A DNA stretch of 64,000 nucleotides from Albugo candida (lineage: Eukaryota > Oomycota > Peronosporomycetes > Albuginales): assembly GCA_040437565.1 (NCBI GenBank), contig JBDOQK010000013.1, forward strand, positions 62,001 to 126,000, read 5' to 3'. The notes beneath the pieces were generated by a model. That model searched no databases. It worked only from the letters and a program-made list of their open reading frames with translations, and had not been told where the DNA came from. The position numbers and the translations under genes are program-made. Of the stretch, positions 33,406-44,962 are shown one piece after another. The number at the start of each line of letters is the position of its first letter. Position 1 is the first letter of the stretch.

Positions 33406-35162
33406 GACTGCTAAGTGATGTTTGTAGAGTGTGTCTACTCAATGTCCACGGTTTGGAATACAAGTTGTGAATTGGGCAATGGTACTCTGCTTCCTTACGT
33501 GTCTGACCGCCACGTGCTCGCTTTTCTCTCCCTTCCTTTTATACCGTGAAAACCGGTATCTCAGTACAACAGCTGTCATGTGTGCACCTTTCATGTGTCT
33601 CATATTGAAGCTTGTGGGCCCAATAAGAGCCGTCAAATTCCGTTATTTTCCACTATACCAAATTGTATCAAGTTGCCACTGTTACTCGAGGACGTCCGGC
33701 ACCAAAAATAAGGTCATCGAGCCCTTACTTGACAGCTGTTTGTTACACAATTCAATATCGTTTTTCCTTCGATAAATTGTGGATCTAGTTGCCTCACTTT
33801 GCTTAGGCATAAGCTTAGTCTCGGAAGCGAATTCTTGACATCAATTTGAACTCGATCAGTGCCATATCACGTGATAGCTAGGCAGCGCTTTGTGTATGAT
33901 TTCGGGTCAGATTTGGAGGCTTGAAAACAGGTCAAAAGTTGAGATGGTGAATTGTGCTTATCGAAAGTTCAAAGATATTGCGTTGGTGAGAGTCATTAAG
34001 TCTTGTTGTTGTGCCTTTATACTCAAGCCAAAATGCATCTACAAAGGCAATGTCCTGACAAGCAAGAAGTGCTCTATTACTGCTTACACGAGTTACATAA
34101 ATTCAATTGTGCGCAGTATCCTTCTCGGACATTACTCGTTGTCCGATGGTCGCAACTCGGTTGGCTAATCCCCTCTCATATAGTTTCTTGTATTTACAGT
34201 ATCGACGTCATTTTGAGCTGATAGCGAGTTTTTTTTTCCAATTAGTACTGCATGGTGCCCGGAAAAGATCGATTGGCGGATCATTTGAAGCACGTACAAC
34301 TTAGAATCTTCTCTTTTCGCCTCATGCTGAGATCATCTTGGCTCAGGGTGTATCAAGGTACCCAAGGTCTGACGTGTATTTGAATGGTGAAGTATGCACG
34401 TTCCCCGAGTGTGCGGCGAATGATCTAACAAGAAAGAGCATATGGTACAGCATGCTTTAAATGTAATGCCGATAAGCTGGTGATACAAAGGCAGCACTCA
34501 GTGCAATTATTTACTATGTGAGCAGAGTTTGTAGCAGCATATTGAAAGCACAGAAAGTACAGGATTTACTTGGAGAAAGGAAATTGTTCAGACTTAATAG
34601 TGATGGTGGTGGAGCCAATTGTCTTGTGTCAGGCGACTATCAGTCAGCTTTTTGACGAATCTACTTCAATCAAAGCAAATCACATCGGCGTCAGACAAAT
34701 ATTGGATAGGGCCTAAGATACTCTCAAAGGTAATGGCTGACTTGCATACGAAGGCGTGTCCGACACCAAGTATCAAGTGCAATACGTCATTAGCTTCTAG
34801 TCGCTCTTTAATGAAGGTAATATTTATCAATTGAGAAAACACTTTTTTATCTAAAACAGTGCCCACAATAACAAGAAGCTATTTCTACTGCGCTCGGTTC
34901 AATAAAGTCTTGGCGCTCTCTCCGCCTATGATACCGGTGTTACTACGCGCTTGTCTAATGCGCCATTTGATCGGTATTTTACCAGATGGTACCCTTTTCT
35001 CATCGAGTATAAACATGCTCCAAACTCGATTGTTCGAAAGCGATCATGCGAGGATCAAGAAGCCTTACTCGCTCCGGTGTGTTGGGAGATGACATTCAGA
35101 CGAGATAGTCGCCTTTTCACTACGACAAATCATTCAGAAAGAGCGAGTGTAAACAAATGAGA
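33406..35162. other. 1.8-kb stretch without a confident gene
   Basis: Between SEC62 and RIF1 I find only short frames. Candidates: a plus-strand ATG at 33479 (MVLCFLTCLTATCSLF.., 98 aa, signal-peptide-like start) and a plus-strand frame from ATG 34033 with CPDKQEVLYYC, a C-x9-C spacing as in small mitochondrial CHCH proteins. Neither has a complete or supported structure, so both are mentioned only. A frame near 34555-34715 (DLIVMVVEPIVLCQATISQL) is also unassigned. Confidence 0.4.
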
Positions 35163-38100
35163 CTAGAAATTTGCGGTTTCATCCATACAATCCACTCCAA
35201 CATGAGCTCGCGATAAGAGCAAGGCGTCAAAGCTGCTCATCAAATCTTCACGATTTTCGATATAATCCAACATTTCCATTTGGGTAACCGCAATTTTTTT
35301 TTCGATCAGACGTAGCTGATGATGCTTTTATACTCTCCTTTCACGCTCTTTAGCGCGGTAGACTTCGTCGTTCCGGTAGTCTACTTCAGCTTGTGCGCAA
35401 TACGTTTACAAAAAGATTGTCTCACCCTGGGACTACCATCTCATTTCGCGGCGCTTGATTCCATCGCCATACGCAATCGAGCGCTGACGCCTGAGGCTGA
35501 GCTTTGGAGCTGATGGAGAGACGACAGTATTTGATCGGCTTTCACACTTTTCCTGAAAAGAAGTTGACAATCCTGGCTGGAGGCCGAATGCCGCTCTGAG
35601 TCCAACTGGAGCTTGTTGATATATACAGCAGCTCTATCGAGATGATAGGTGGCCTTATCGAACAATTTCAAAGCTAAAGGCTCTTGCATCAATACAGACG
35701 TTGCGATAGCGCTCTGATCATTTTTTGTCTGAGAATCTTGCCCGGGTCGCAAGATTTGAGATGATCCAGGGAGCTGAAAGGTGACCCGATCTGCTACTCT
35801 GGGCGTATCCTCTCCCGAATAAGCATGAATCACCTTATTCAGTGCTCGGCATACGCGTTTGCGGTGTGAGTGTCTGAGAAGTTCAGATTGTGATATACGC
35901 TTTCGTTGCGAAGCTTGAGTGCGAAATGTCGGAATTGCAGGCGAGATGGAGCATGTAGTGGTTGCGGTCGGTCGATANNNNNNNNNNNNNNNNNNNNNNN
36001 NNNNNNNNNNNNNNNNNNNNNNNNNNNNNNNNNNNNNNNNNNNNNNNNNNNNNNNNNNNNNNNNNNNNNNNNNNNNNCTGTGGCTTCTCGACATTGAGAT
36101 CACCTCAGCTGTTTGCCTAGACGCTTGGCTATCCCTAACACAGAGAATATTCGTTTTGGACGTAATGACGTGCCCAGATTGCGTTGGTCGGTCGCTGTAA
36201 AAAGCTTTGTTGACGTCAAAATCAGGTAGACCTTTGCCATATTGTAGTGCAAGTTTACGACACAATGCAACGGATTCTTGATCACCTACGTTGATATCTG
36301 CCACCAGTGCCAGAAACACAACCATATTCGCCACTATAGCAAGCTCAGCATTAATATTGCGTTGCTGTAAATATTCCAAATGAGTTCTCTTTCTCTCATC
36401 GATACAGTTTGATGGCAACTTAGAAGTAATATAACGTTTCAAGAAAATAGAAACTGTGCTTCGTGGGTGCGTAACCATCGACAGAAAAGCTTTGACAGAT
36501 AGGCGGGTGCATAGCTCATATAAAAGCGCAATGTTCCGCTTTGCTGGTTTGTTCCAAGCGCTAACAGCCTCCAAATCTGACATCTCAGACATCTTTTCAA
36601 TAATACCAAATCCAAAATGTAGACAAAGTCGTAACATTCGTGCCATGAGTTTCGAGTCAAAAGCTTCAGAGTTCGATTCTTTTTTCTCACATGGAACAAG
36701 GCGAGAGCAAATTCCAATCCAAATATGGTCAATGGCAGGTAAAGCCTTTGACTGTTCGGCTTCCCACATGATGAGTGATTTGAGTAATTGAAGAACATCG
36801 AAAAAGATCAAAGAAATTGTGATTGGGTTCTCTAGCAGTACAAATTGGTTGTTGTCATTGCCAATAAGCGTTTGATGTCCTGCTGCTCCAGCGGTACAAA
36901 TTTGAGCATGCCAAATGCTTGCGATGACTTTTAGAACTTGTGGAGTCTGCGGTGTTGTTGCAGACTTTTGTTTGATTGTTGGCTGCGTCACAATTTCATT
37001 AAACCATCGACTTAAATGAAAAGATGCAAATTTCTGAGTCGATGTGAATGAATGCTTTTGTCTGACACAAAATGCATTGTATTCGGTAACGGCGGCGTGC
37101 AAGACGTATCGCCACGTGGCTATAGAGCTGGTCAAGACGTCCATAGACTTTTCGTTCTCCCAGCAAGCCGAGATTGGACGCATAAACAGGCGAACCAGCG
37201 GTTTCTCAAATATCCATTCCCTCTTAAAGAATGCCTCTGTCACCATGTCGCTTTCAATACGGCAGAAAACATCGACGAGTACCTTCCAACTTTCCATTCC
37301 AATTGATCGAATGGATGAATCGGGATTAAGCAGAGCCTTCTCGGGAGTATAAAGCATCTCGTTGAGCAAATTTGCATCTTCTCTAAGTTTTCGACGCAAA
37401 AGTTTCAACACCAATGGCCACAAAACCAAAGCCAATCGGATTCTACCATCCTTTAACAGAGAATAAAGGATCGGTGTGAACTGCTGAATCGAGATTTGTT
37501 CGATGAAAACTCTTTTTTCGACATCCATTTCTTCCAAATGACACAGTAATGCACTTATGAGGTTATGAGATTCTGTTCCAAGCTCCAATTGATGACTTTG
37601 TGCGCATTGAACAGCAACGGGGAACCATTTCTGAATACATTCCATTACGCATTTGGGGCCCGCAGACTTGAGTATCATCGAATGTAGAGTTTTAAGGATC
37701 TGTAGGGTCACTATGAGTAAGGCGTTGGTGTAAATCCAATCTCATTTCTCAAGTAGTAGTACCGTTATCCGTGCAGAAGACGTGTGTGAGCGCTTGTGCT
37801 AGCGCACGAACTAACGTCAAAGTTCCAATTTCAGAAAAACAACATTTTTGTGTCGTGAGGCACCAAATCGATAGATTAAACTCTTTCTACAGCTCAAAGA
37901 ATCAAAAGGAGAAGTGTAGAAATATGAATGTGTGTACCTCGCAATCAGCCGTGTCTATGAGTTGCGTGAGCATTGTCAAAAAGCGTTCCCTCTGATTCTT
38001 TGAGATATGCTCCACCAATGCTTCATGGAATGTTACATAAGACAGTGTCCGCAGCGCCCATTGTCTCCCTTCTGATGCTTCATTGCTTAAATCAGCTTCA

Positions 38101-38300
38101 ATAAGTCTGAGAAGAATCGACAAATTATTCTGGACACATTGTACGATCTCTTCTGTATCTTTCATTCGAAATAGCGCATCGAGTTCTCTGTATGCAGCGA
38201 TTCGAGCACTAATGTTCGTTTCATCGAATTTGTAAGCGATGATATGACGCAAATACGTCGAAAAGTTTGCTTCCGTTATGACCGTATTGCCGCGTTCCAT
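35163..38300 (-). CDS. RIF1: RIF1-like protein (Rif1 N-terminal HEAT domain)
   Basis: Minus-strand exons: 38300-37938, 37886-37763, 37710-35473 (holding a 100-N gap), then probably 35389-35364 and 35315-35163; all joins keep frame. The N-terminal HEAT array is the key: RIAAYRELDALFRM, QWALRTLSYVTFHEALVEHI, WCLTTQKC, ILKTLHSMILKSAG, and the Rif1-type block LLNPDSSIRSIGMESWKVLVDVFC (compare animal 'K..R..a..aW..Li..F'). RIF1 controls replication timing and double-strand-break repair and recruits PP1. After the gap come a basic stretch (RHSHRKRVCRALNKV) and a coiled tail. The last two small exons are inferred from splice sites and frame only; otherwise the protein stops at 35441. Confidence 0.75.
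35978..36077. other. Assembly gap (100 N) inside RIF1 without flanking repeat
   Basis: Unlike the other gaps, the flanks here do not repeat each other. The frame is the same on both sides if the gap is a multiple of three less one, but its true length is unknown. Confidence 0.7.
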
Positions 38301-38647
38301 TACAAAAAGAGCCGCTTTCTATCCAATCAGCGTGACTTATCCTTATTCTGTTATGCACTCAGCCTTCGCTGTAGTTTTTCATTTTTTAGCATAAAGAAAC
38401 GACACATCTATCATTGGAGCTACTCTCAACATGAACTGAAGTTTTTCCTCTCAATTGCGTTGGCTGGAGACCTTTTGTGTGATTGTGCCAGGGTCGAGGA
38501 CGGATTGTAAGGTCATTATCGAATTTTCTTTAACTCATGCATTGCACCGCAGGCACGTTAGGGCTAACTTCTGTAGCGATAATATTCATCGATTATTCCT
38601 TTAGCAATAGGTAATTGCGATCACAGGACTTCCCGTGATGTGCAGTG
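38301..38647. other. Intergenic stretch between RIF1 and a transposon
   Basis: About 350 bases; presumably the RIF1 promoter. No coding motif seen. Confidence 0.5.
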
Positions 38648-38669
38648 CCCTCCGGAAAAGATTGTCCGC
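38648..38669. repeat. Left terminal inverted repeat of the Tc1-like element
   Basis: 22 bp; pairs with 39983-40004, two mismatches. Confidence 0.85.
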
Positions 38670-39982
38670 CCCCCCAATTTTTACCACCTTATGAAAACGA
38701 AGATTTTGACTTCCGAGGCATGATACACACACCTGATGAGTCATCTGCCCATGCAATCTGGTTGAGAAATTTCTACAGTATTCAGAGCTGTAATCCTTCA
38801 GGGATTTTTTTTGGGTTTTTTTTTGGATGATGATTGTATGGCGAAAGAACATATATAGAAAAAAATACATGCTACCAGCGAGTAGAACCTCCTTTGCTTC
38901 AATTACTGCTTTCATCCTCTCTAGCATGGAGTTAACAAGCTGCTGTAGCCACTCTGGATCAATAGCAGACCATGTCTGTTTAAGTTGGAGCCATAGTTCA
39001 TCGCTGTTTTTGGCTGTGGGTAGCTTTTGGATGACTGCTTTCATCTTTGCCCATACATTCGCAATGGGATTGCGATCAGGATAGTTTGCAGACCATTCCA
39101 GCTTGTCAATGCTGCGTTCTTCACGCCATTTTTTAACACTTCTGCGCACTGGATGCGCACTGGATAGGCACACCATCTTCCACGAGTATGGCATTTCCAG
39201 CATTGACAAGGCCTTCCCAGAAGCCAGCCAACTCATCACCGTAGACTTGTGCGACAAAGTCAACTACTATTCGACGATTTGGTGTCATACGCACATGCTG
39301 GCTTTTCTTGCTATCCTGAAAGGCACCCCAGACCATCACTGAAGAATGCCCCTACTTAAAAGAAGGTACCAGACAGTCTTATTGATACCTCTCATTGATA
39401 GACCTCCAGGCCAGAGGTCAGCGAAAATTCTCCGTAATTTTAAATCTGGCCACACCAGTGCAGCAGATCGATTTTCAATACTCCATTGTGGAATTCTGGT
39501 ATGTTTTTGCAAAGTCCAGCCTCTTAGCAGTGTTTGGCTTCTTTAAAAAGGGATTTTTTACCCCCACTCGAGCAAAGAGACCAGCGGCATGTAAACTCTC
39601 TCTCACTGCAGTCTGACCAGCCTTAGTTGGTGGTAATTTCGGCCAGAGTTAAACGTCTTGCACCCTTGGTGCTGCGGACAGAGCTCTGACGTCCCTTTGT
39701 GGGAGTTTTTTTGGCCTTCCAGGCTTTTCTTTGGTATAAGTGTGTTTTCTTTATTCCACCTCTCCATGATGCGTCGCACCTCTCGCTCATTTTTGTGTTG
39801 AACTTGCAGGCAATTTCTGCAACTTCGGTACCAGCCTGCCTTATTATAACAATGCGCAAACGTTCCTCGGCTGTCAAAGTATGTTTTTGTGCAGTTTTAG
39901 CCATATTCTAAAACTTTTGGAGGTGCGGCAGTGGTTTGCTCAAAGGCAAGTTTGCGGTTGTGGGTGAAAAAACTAAGAAAAA

Positions 39983-40004
39983 GCGGACAATCTATTCCGA
40001 AGGG
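39983..40004. repeat. Right terminal inverted repeat of the Tc1-like element
   Basis: GCGGACAATCTATTCCGAAGGG; directly followed by TA. Confidence 0.85.
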
Positions 40005-41943
40005 TAATGTACACCGCTCCCAGTGCGCATGTTCGGTACTTTCGACGGCACTTTCAAAAAAGAAGACGAACGTATCAAGTTGGCGAAATCTTGGATCAAA
40101 TCGCAAAGGAAGGATCATTCGGTGCTTTCTTTTGAGCTAAAAGATCGTTACTTAGGGTAGGGCAAGTGCAAGTGTAAGCTAGATGTGAATGTCTAAATCA
40201 GTATGGCAGCGCTTGTAAATCATTTCAAGTACTGCACAAGCTAGGCACACTCTAGTATCGCTTTGGGGTGTCAATAATATCAGTAGACTGTATATGTGGT
40301 GCTACCTTATTCTATTGTGGCGGGGTGATGTCAGCCACGACTTGGCTGGCAACCCCAAAATATATATCTCTATCTCTCACAGTATTTTATGCCACGGATT
40401 TTGTCAGCTATCACAAATGCTCTATAGAATTATTATTGTGTATCCTTTGAATGTTCAGGTAATCAGGCGCATGCATTGCTCAATCATGTGCCCCCCATTC
40501 CGATATTTTTGGTCATCAGGACTGTCTCTCTAATCTATACGAGCATTTGTGTTGCATCGACAATATAAGCTTTCTGAATGTAGATTAGTCATATAGGAGC
40601 AGCATTGTGTTTCATAAGACACCTGATCTGTGTTATTTTTCCACTAGAGCCAGTACATGCAACATTTCCAGCACGTTAAGAAACTTTTTGAATCTATTCA
40701 CTGCGCCCTCTTCCACATCATCAAGTTGATTCGTTCCCGTTGATCTCGCAAACAAACCGATGCAATCCGTTTATGATGGCCATCTCACTGCTCAAGCCTC
40801 TGTAATCAAGAAGGCTCAAACCTTCGGCCTAAAGACGGAAAATAAAAAATAGCTCACTAGTTTTTCAAACACCCATTATAATCTGCGCAAATCCAGCCCA
40901 AAGTAAATGCTCCATTCGCACCTGAGTATAGAACTCGAATTGGGGGCATTACGCTACTTCGCAAGGTATCATCTCGAGCTGTTCATTTTTTTTGAATATC
41001 ATGAAATGAAAATGGAAATTGTCAACTCCGTCAAGACAACTTGTGCTCAGGTTGCACTTTAGGATCGCTGTGGACCTGACTAGCAGATAAATTGCTAAAC
41101 ATAAAAGCGTCCATCGATCACAAAAGCGAACACTTAACTTCACACTAGTGATTAATATTGAAAGCTTCAAGTATTCTCAGTCCACCATTAAATTCTCTCG
41201 CAACAAGACTCAAACGAACTCGTTGGGTACAATGGGATCGAACAAGTCAAACACCTTTTTGACACAATCTTAGTGGTGTCTATGGGTTGATTGCACCGCA
41301 TATAGACTGGAAAGTTATCGGGGCACCATAAAAGCGCCGATTTGGACATCGATCTTCGCAATCAGATCTTCGGACTAGCTTCGTCTCATATTCACTTCGA
41401 AACGATTGGCCTTCACGACATTTCGATAGAGGAGCCTCTCATACGCGACGCTCAGCTTTAGTAATCTCTGTCTTTGAACCGTTCTGAAAGATGATACAAG
41501 TGCTAGTGCCAAATTAGATCGCCGAATATGACAATCTGTTCATTACGTCAAGCCCTTGTATCAATCTTGCTTTGTAATTTGGAGGCGCGGAGGTGGCGCA
41601 TTACCCGAAATTCTCACCATTTTCTCATTATTCTATAAACCTAGTACTTCTTGCGGAACGTAATATCAAGCCTGGCGGAAAACAATTTTACGAGCAGGTC
41701 ATCGTGAAGAGAAATCTAAACTCCCACACATGTGGTACCTAAACATGCCACTGAGTAGCAGCTACGGGTATCAAGTAATCATGCTGTCAATGAGGGAATC
41801 AGATATTCAGACCCTTTGATAAAGAGGCAATAGTGCGAAATATTTGATTCTGCTAAGATTCACTCGAAGTGGGAAAGAGGTTGATTTATCCGGAGCCAAA
41901 TGGCAAATTTGTATGATATGTACAGGTCACTTTTCCTTCCTTT
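40005..41943. other. 1.9-kb gene-poor stretch
   Basis: No convincing gene on either strand. A minus-strand frame around 40620-40800 (GLFARSTGTNQLDDVEEG..) is open for about 50 codons and ends in a stop; it may be a relic of a coding exon. The stretch adjoins the transposon and could include other decayed insertions. Confidence 0.4.
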
Positions 41944-42604
41944 TCAATCTTCATGACCCAAACTATGTGGTATTGTACCTTCGTTTTCTTCAATGTTCCA
42001 GCATTCCTTTTTCCCGGTTCGCCATCTTTCTGAAAGAGTGGACATGTTGCATTGGAATATAGGCTTACCAATTTTCTCGTTCACAAGATTGTGTTGCTCA
42101 CAAAGCCACAACGAAAAAGATTGTCGAGATTTGACCCTAGTTGTACGAACAATGATTACACATCCACTGCTTTGAATACGATATCAGGTACCTCGGAGGA
42201 CACTTGATAATTTCTTTTCTAAAGTCTTTTGCGCAATCAGAGCATGGATACATCAGTGCGAGAGCTTCAATTAATGATCTGGCGTGCCTCTGATATTCCT
42301 CGGAAGGATTTTCAGGGTAGTAGATTCCAATAGAATGCATCTTACAAAAGCAGTGATAATTTTTGTATACTACTCAAAGAATGGATCTCATTACCAGTCC
42401 CCACGTCGATCGTCCCAATTCTTCTCGATCCAACGGACATTCTGCTTTCTGTTGCGCTGATTCTACTGAAGCTGAGCGTGACTCTTCCTTTATCCCTTTT
42501 TTATCACTTTTTATAAAATGTCGAAACAGATCTACTTTTGACTTGCATGCAGGTTCCACGCAATTTGGGTCTGCATCAGGCTTGGAGTTTATCGATGGTG
42601 CCAT
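41944..42604 (-). CDS. ERV1: FAD-linked sulfhydryl oxidase ERV1/ALR
   Basis: Three exons, 42604-42395, 42340-42192 and 42136-41944, with introns of 54 and 55 bp; all phases agree. 183 aa. The family core is complete: [27 protein letters not shown], the active-site CxxC in [45 protein letters not shown] and ERW. ERV1 re-oxidises MIA40 in the mitochondrial intermembrane space during disulfide-relay import and passes electrons to cytochrome c. The C-terminal extension after ERW ([11 protein letters not shown]..) holds one more Cys, as in plant and protist ERV1 where the shuttle cysteines sit C-terminally. Its start lies only 55 bp from the divergent TPR gene. Confidence 0.93.
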
Positions 42605-42659
42605 ATTAATAAATTCTTATATTATTCATAGTACCGTACTCTCCACTGAGCGCACCGTT

Positions 42660-44039
42660 ATGATGCCACAATCGTCAAGATTTTCGCCACAAAAAGGAAT
42701 GCTGACGAGACAGTAAGCGCCTTCTTTTTTGATTCCAATGTCGGCACAACTTGATATACCCAGCTAGTTTAGAATGCAAAAGCCTCGATCCTCAACCAAT
42801 CGATAAAATATATTTGTCCGAAGCATTTCCGCAAATCGATCTCCCACAACGTATCAAACCCCCGGAAAACGTAGACGACTTTTTTTCTGCATAAATCTTA
42901 CCAAAAATATCGTAATCATAGCTCTGTATTAGTGTAAATCTCCAGCTCGAATCGCGGTCGCTTCACGAGATGACCGCGTTCGCCAGACATATTTCTCTCC
43001 TCAAGCAATTGCCATGAAGAAACTGAAAAAAAACTTGCGAGCGAAATTCGATAATATTATCGGTCTCGATGAGAATTTGACATACTTCACATACCCAAAC
43101 CAAAGACTACAGGATGAGGCTGTGTCAGCCAAACTTCTTAAAGAATTCACAATGCTTGTTGAATCCTTTCCATGCTGATTGACGTTCGACTCATGACGTT
43201 TGTAATGTAGGCCGAGTCCGGTAAACGTTCAGGTCGCCATGACACGGAGTTCGCTGCTTACATCTGGTAGGCGCAGAGATTTGCTGGAATCAGGTTTCTA
43301 AGTGTGCTCTTTTAGCCTGGGAATCATTCATGACAATGAGCAAGACTACACAAAAGCGATAGATTGTTACATGTGTGCATACTTGCTCAGCGAAAATATG
43401 GGTAACAAGGCCTTCCAAGCTCTTTCTTGTAATTATATTGGAGTCGACTACCAACTGATGTCGTCTATCAACAAAGCTTACATGTACACGGGACATTTTG
43501 TGGATGCTAATAACGTCTCCTTAGAAAAAGCTTTACTTTTCCACCAGAAACATCTAGAGATTTCAAATGGTGCGGGAAAGTTTGTAGCACATTTAAACCT
43601 GGGACTCACCTCGGCGTCATTAAACCGACCAAGTGAAGCCACTTGGCATTATCAAGAAGGATTGCGATTTGCGATCGCTAACAACAGTAAACAATGGCAG
43701 AGCCTTGCGGTCGGGAATCTGGGATTGCTTGCTTGTCGTCATAATGATGCAGAGACTTCATTGGCTTGTATCGAGCGGCATCTGCAGCACCTGGAGCTTC
43801 TGCATGATCGGTCCGGAGAAGCATACGCGTGGTTTCTCCTCGGGCAAATAGCACTACACATGGGTGATTATGATAGAGCAGTACGTTCACTCGATCACGC
43901 CTATCGTATGTCGAAAGAAATTGGCGAACTGAGTATGATGAAGCAGTATAGCTGTTACGTGGGAGCTGCTCGTGCGCGATTGCGCATGAAAGACTACATC
44001 GCTAAAGTATCTTGCGACTTTGTCCACGTCACGGATTAA
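42660..44039 (+). CDS. Tetratricopeptide-repeat protein (possible ciliary TTC-type)
   Basis: Five exons: 42660-42712, 42768-42870, 42933-43157, 43211-43266, 43316-44039. All phases agree and introns are 49-62 bp. 386 aa. A short N-terminal region (AFPQIDLPQRIKPPEN; TYFSPQAIAMKKLKKNLRAK) precedes at least five TPR helices-pairs: ICLGIIHDNEQDYTKAIDCY, ALLFHQKHLEISN, AHLNLGLTSASLNRPSEAT, AVGNLGLLACRHNDAETSL, WFLLGQIALHMGDYDRAVRS. The arrangement is like TTC29/TTC24-type proteins of cilia, but this is from general pattern only. The real 3' end may lie in a further exon, since a GTATCT donor sits after MKDYIAK. It shares a 55-bp divergent promoter with ERV1. Confidence 0.75.
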
Positions 44040-44280
44040 AATTAAATGGTTGATCTGTATCAATCATAGATTTTCTATTGCTTCACATCATCACTACTGA
44101 TCATTTTAGTTCCTGGGGGCATTGTGCTGGAGACTAAGGAAGCACCGTCGTAGCAGTCTACACGATATAAAAAGAAGACATTACTTTTACTAAATGGGCT
44201 AAATTCATACATTATAAGTGGCTCAATGCCGTGTTTCTACCACCTATTCGATTTTGTACAGTAATGATACACAGTTAGTT

Positions 44281-44612
44281 CTATGAGCGCTCTCCACGAA
44301 TACGACGAGCAAGTTGAATATCTTTGGGCATGATAGTCACACGTTTAACATGAATGGCACAGAGATCGGTGTCTTCAAATAACTCGATCAGGTAAGCTTC
44401 TGCAGCTTCTTGTATTGCTAAACTGCTGAGCCTTGAAATCTTAAATCAGGTTTGAAGTCTTGAGCGATTTCACGAACAAGACGGTGGAACGGTAATTTGC
44501 GTATCAATAGTTTGGTGGTCTTTTGGAATCGTCGGATTTCTCGCAGGGCAACAGTTCTAGGACGATACAGTGAGGCTTCTTCACGCCACCTGCAGCTGGT
44601 GCACTTGGAGTT
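44281..44612 (-). pseudogene. Histone H3 core, frameshifted remnant
   Basis: Minus-strand translation in pieces gives [12 protein letters not shown], then [19 protein letters not shown].., [27 protein letters not shown], and [18 protein letters not shown] with the end [16 protein letters not shown] and a stop at 44281-44283. That is histone H3 from about residue 28 to the C-terminus. Two single-base losses break it: after KKPH (CAC TG TAT) and after GSAV (GTT TA GCA). The protein cannot be made as a histone. The missing first 25 residues lie at 45338-45412, about 0.7 kb upstream on the same strand. Confidence 0.9.
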
Positions 44613-44625
44613 AAATTTTGCAGGG

Positions 44626-44792
44626 GGGAATTGTTATATTCACTCCCTTCTTGGTTGAACTTTCAAGTCATGTGACCCAAATGTATACATTCAGTTAATA
44701 TTCAGAAGCTAGGGTGCTGTATATAACATGTGTCACGTGACTTGAATGGGAGTCAATATAACCGAAAACGGAGTGAATATATAACAATTCCC
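44626..44792. mobile_element. 167-bp MITE with 9-bp target-site duplication (MULE-like)
   Basis: The element starts GGGAATTGTTATATTCACTCC and ends with the near-reverse complement GGAGTGAATATATAACAATTCCC; inverted similarity goes on inward with TTCAAGTCA(T/C)GTGAC. It is flanked by an exact 9-bp direct repeat, TTTGCAGGG, at 44617-44625 and 44793-44801. A 9-bp duplication is the mark of Mutator-like elements. It has no coding capacity. It sits inside the disrupted histone H3 locus. Confidence 0.8.
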
Positions 44793-44962
44793 TTTGCAGG
44801 GCTGGAGTGTTATTTGATGATGGGAAAAGGGGAAGTATCTTATTATTAACTGTCGCCTACGGCAAGTAATTACGACACGTACCATACCTCATAGTCGTCG
44901 TTTTGAATGTCGCAGATTCTTTAAAATCATTATGACGGCTTGCCGGGTGCGCTTATACAGAT

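Larger units (their letters stand above)
38648..40004 (-). mobile_element. Decayed Tc1/mariner DNA transposon
   Basis: About 1.36 kb bounded by inverted repeats: CCCTCCGGAAAAGATTGTCCGC at 38648-38669 and its reverse complement at 39983-40004 (20 of 22 match). The right end is followed by TA; the left end has TG where a TA target duplicate is expected. A transposase remnant lies on the minus strand. It starts at ATG 39904 (MAKTAQKHTLTAEERLRIV, helix-turn-helix), continues with ARL/FAKTYQN/EYW and VMVWGAF pieces, and ends in YPDRNPIANVWAKMKAVIQ, the Tc1-type 'SPDLNPIENxW' block. Several stops and frame changes break it (at least one stop after codon ~93 and further stops near 39340-39440), so it is not active. 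Confidence 0.88.

Noticed and set aside
40620-40800. Open frame GLFARSTGTNQLDDVEEG..
   Set aside because: About 50 codons, no start, no neighbouring exon that joins in frame; too weak to call a gene.
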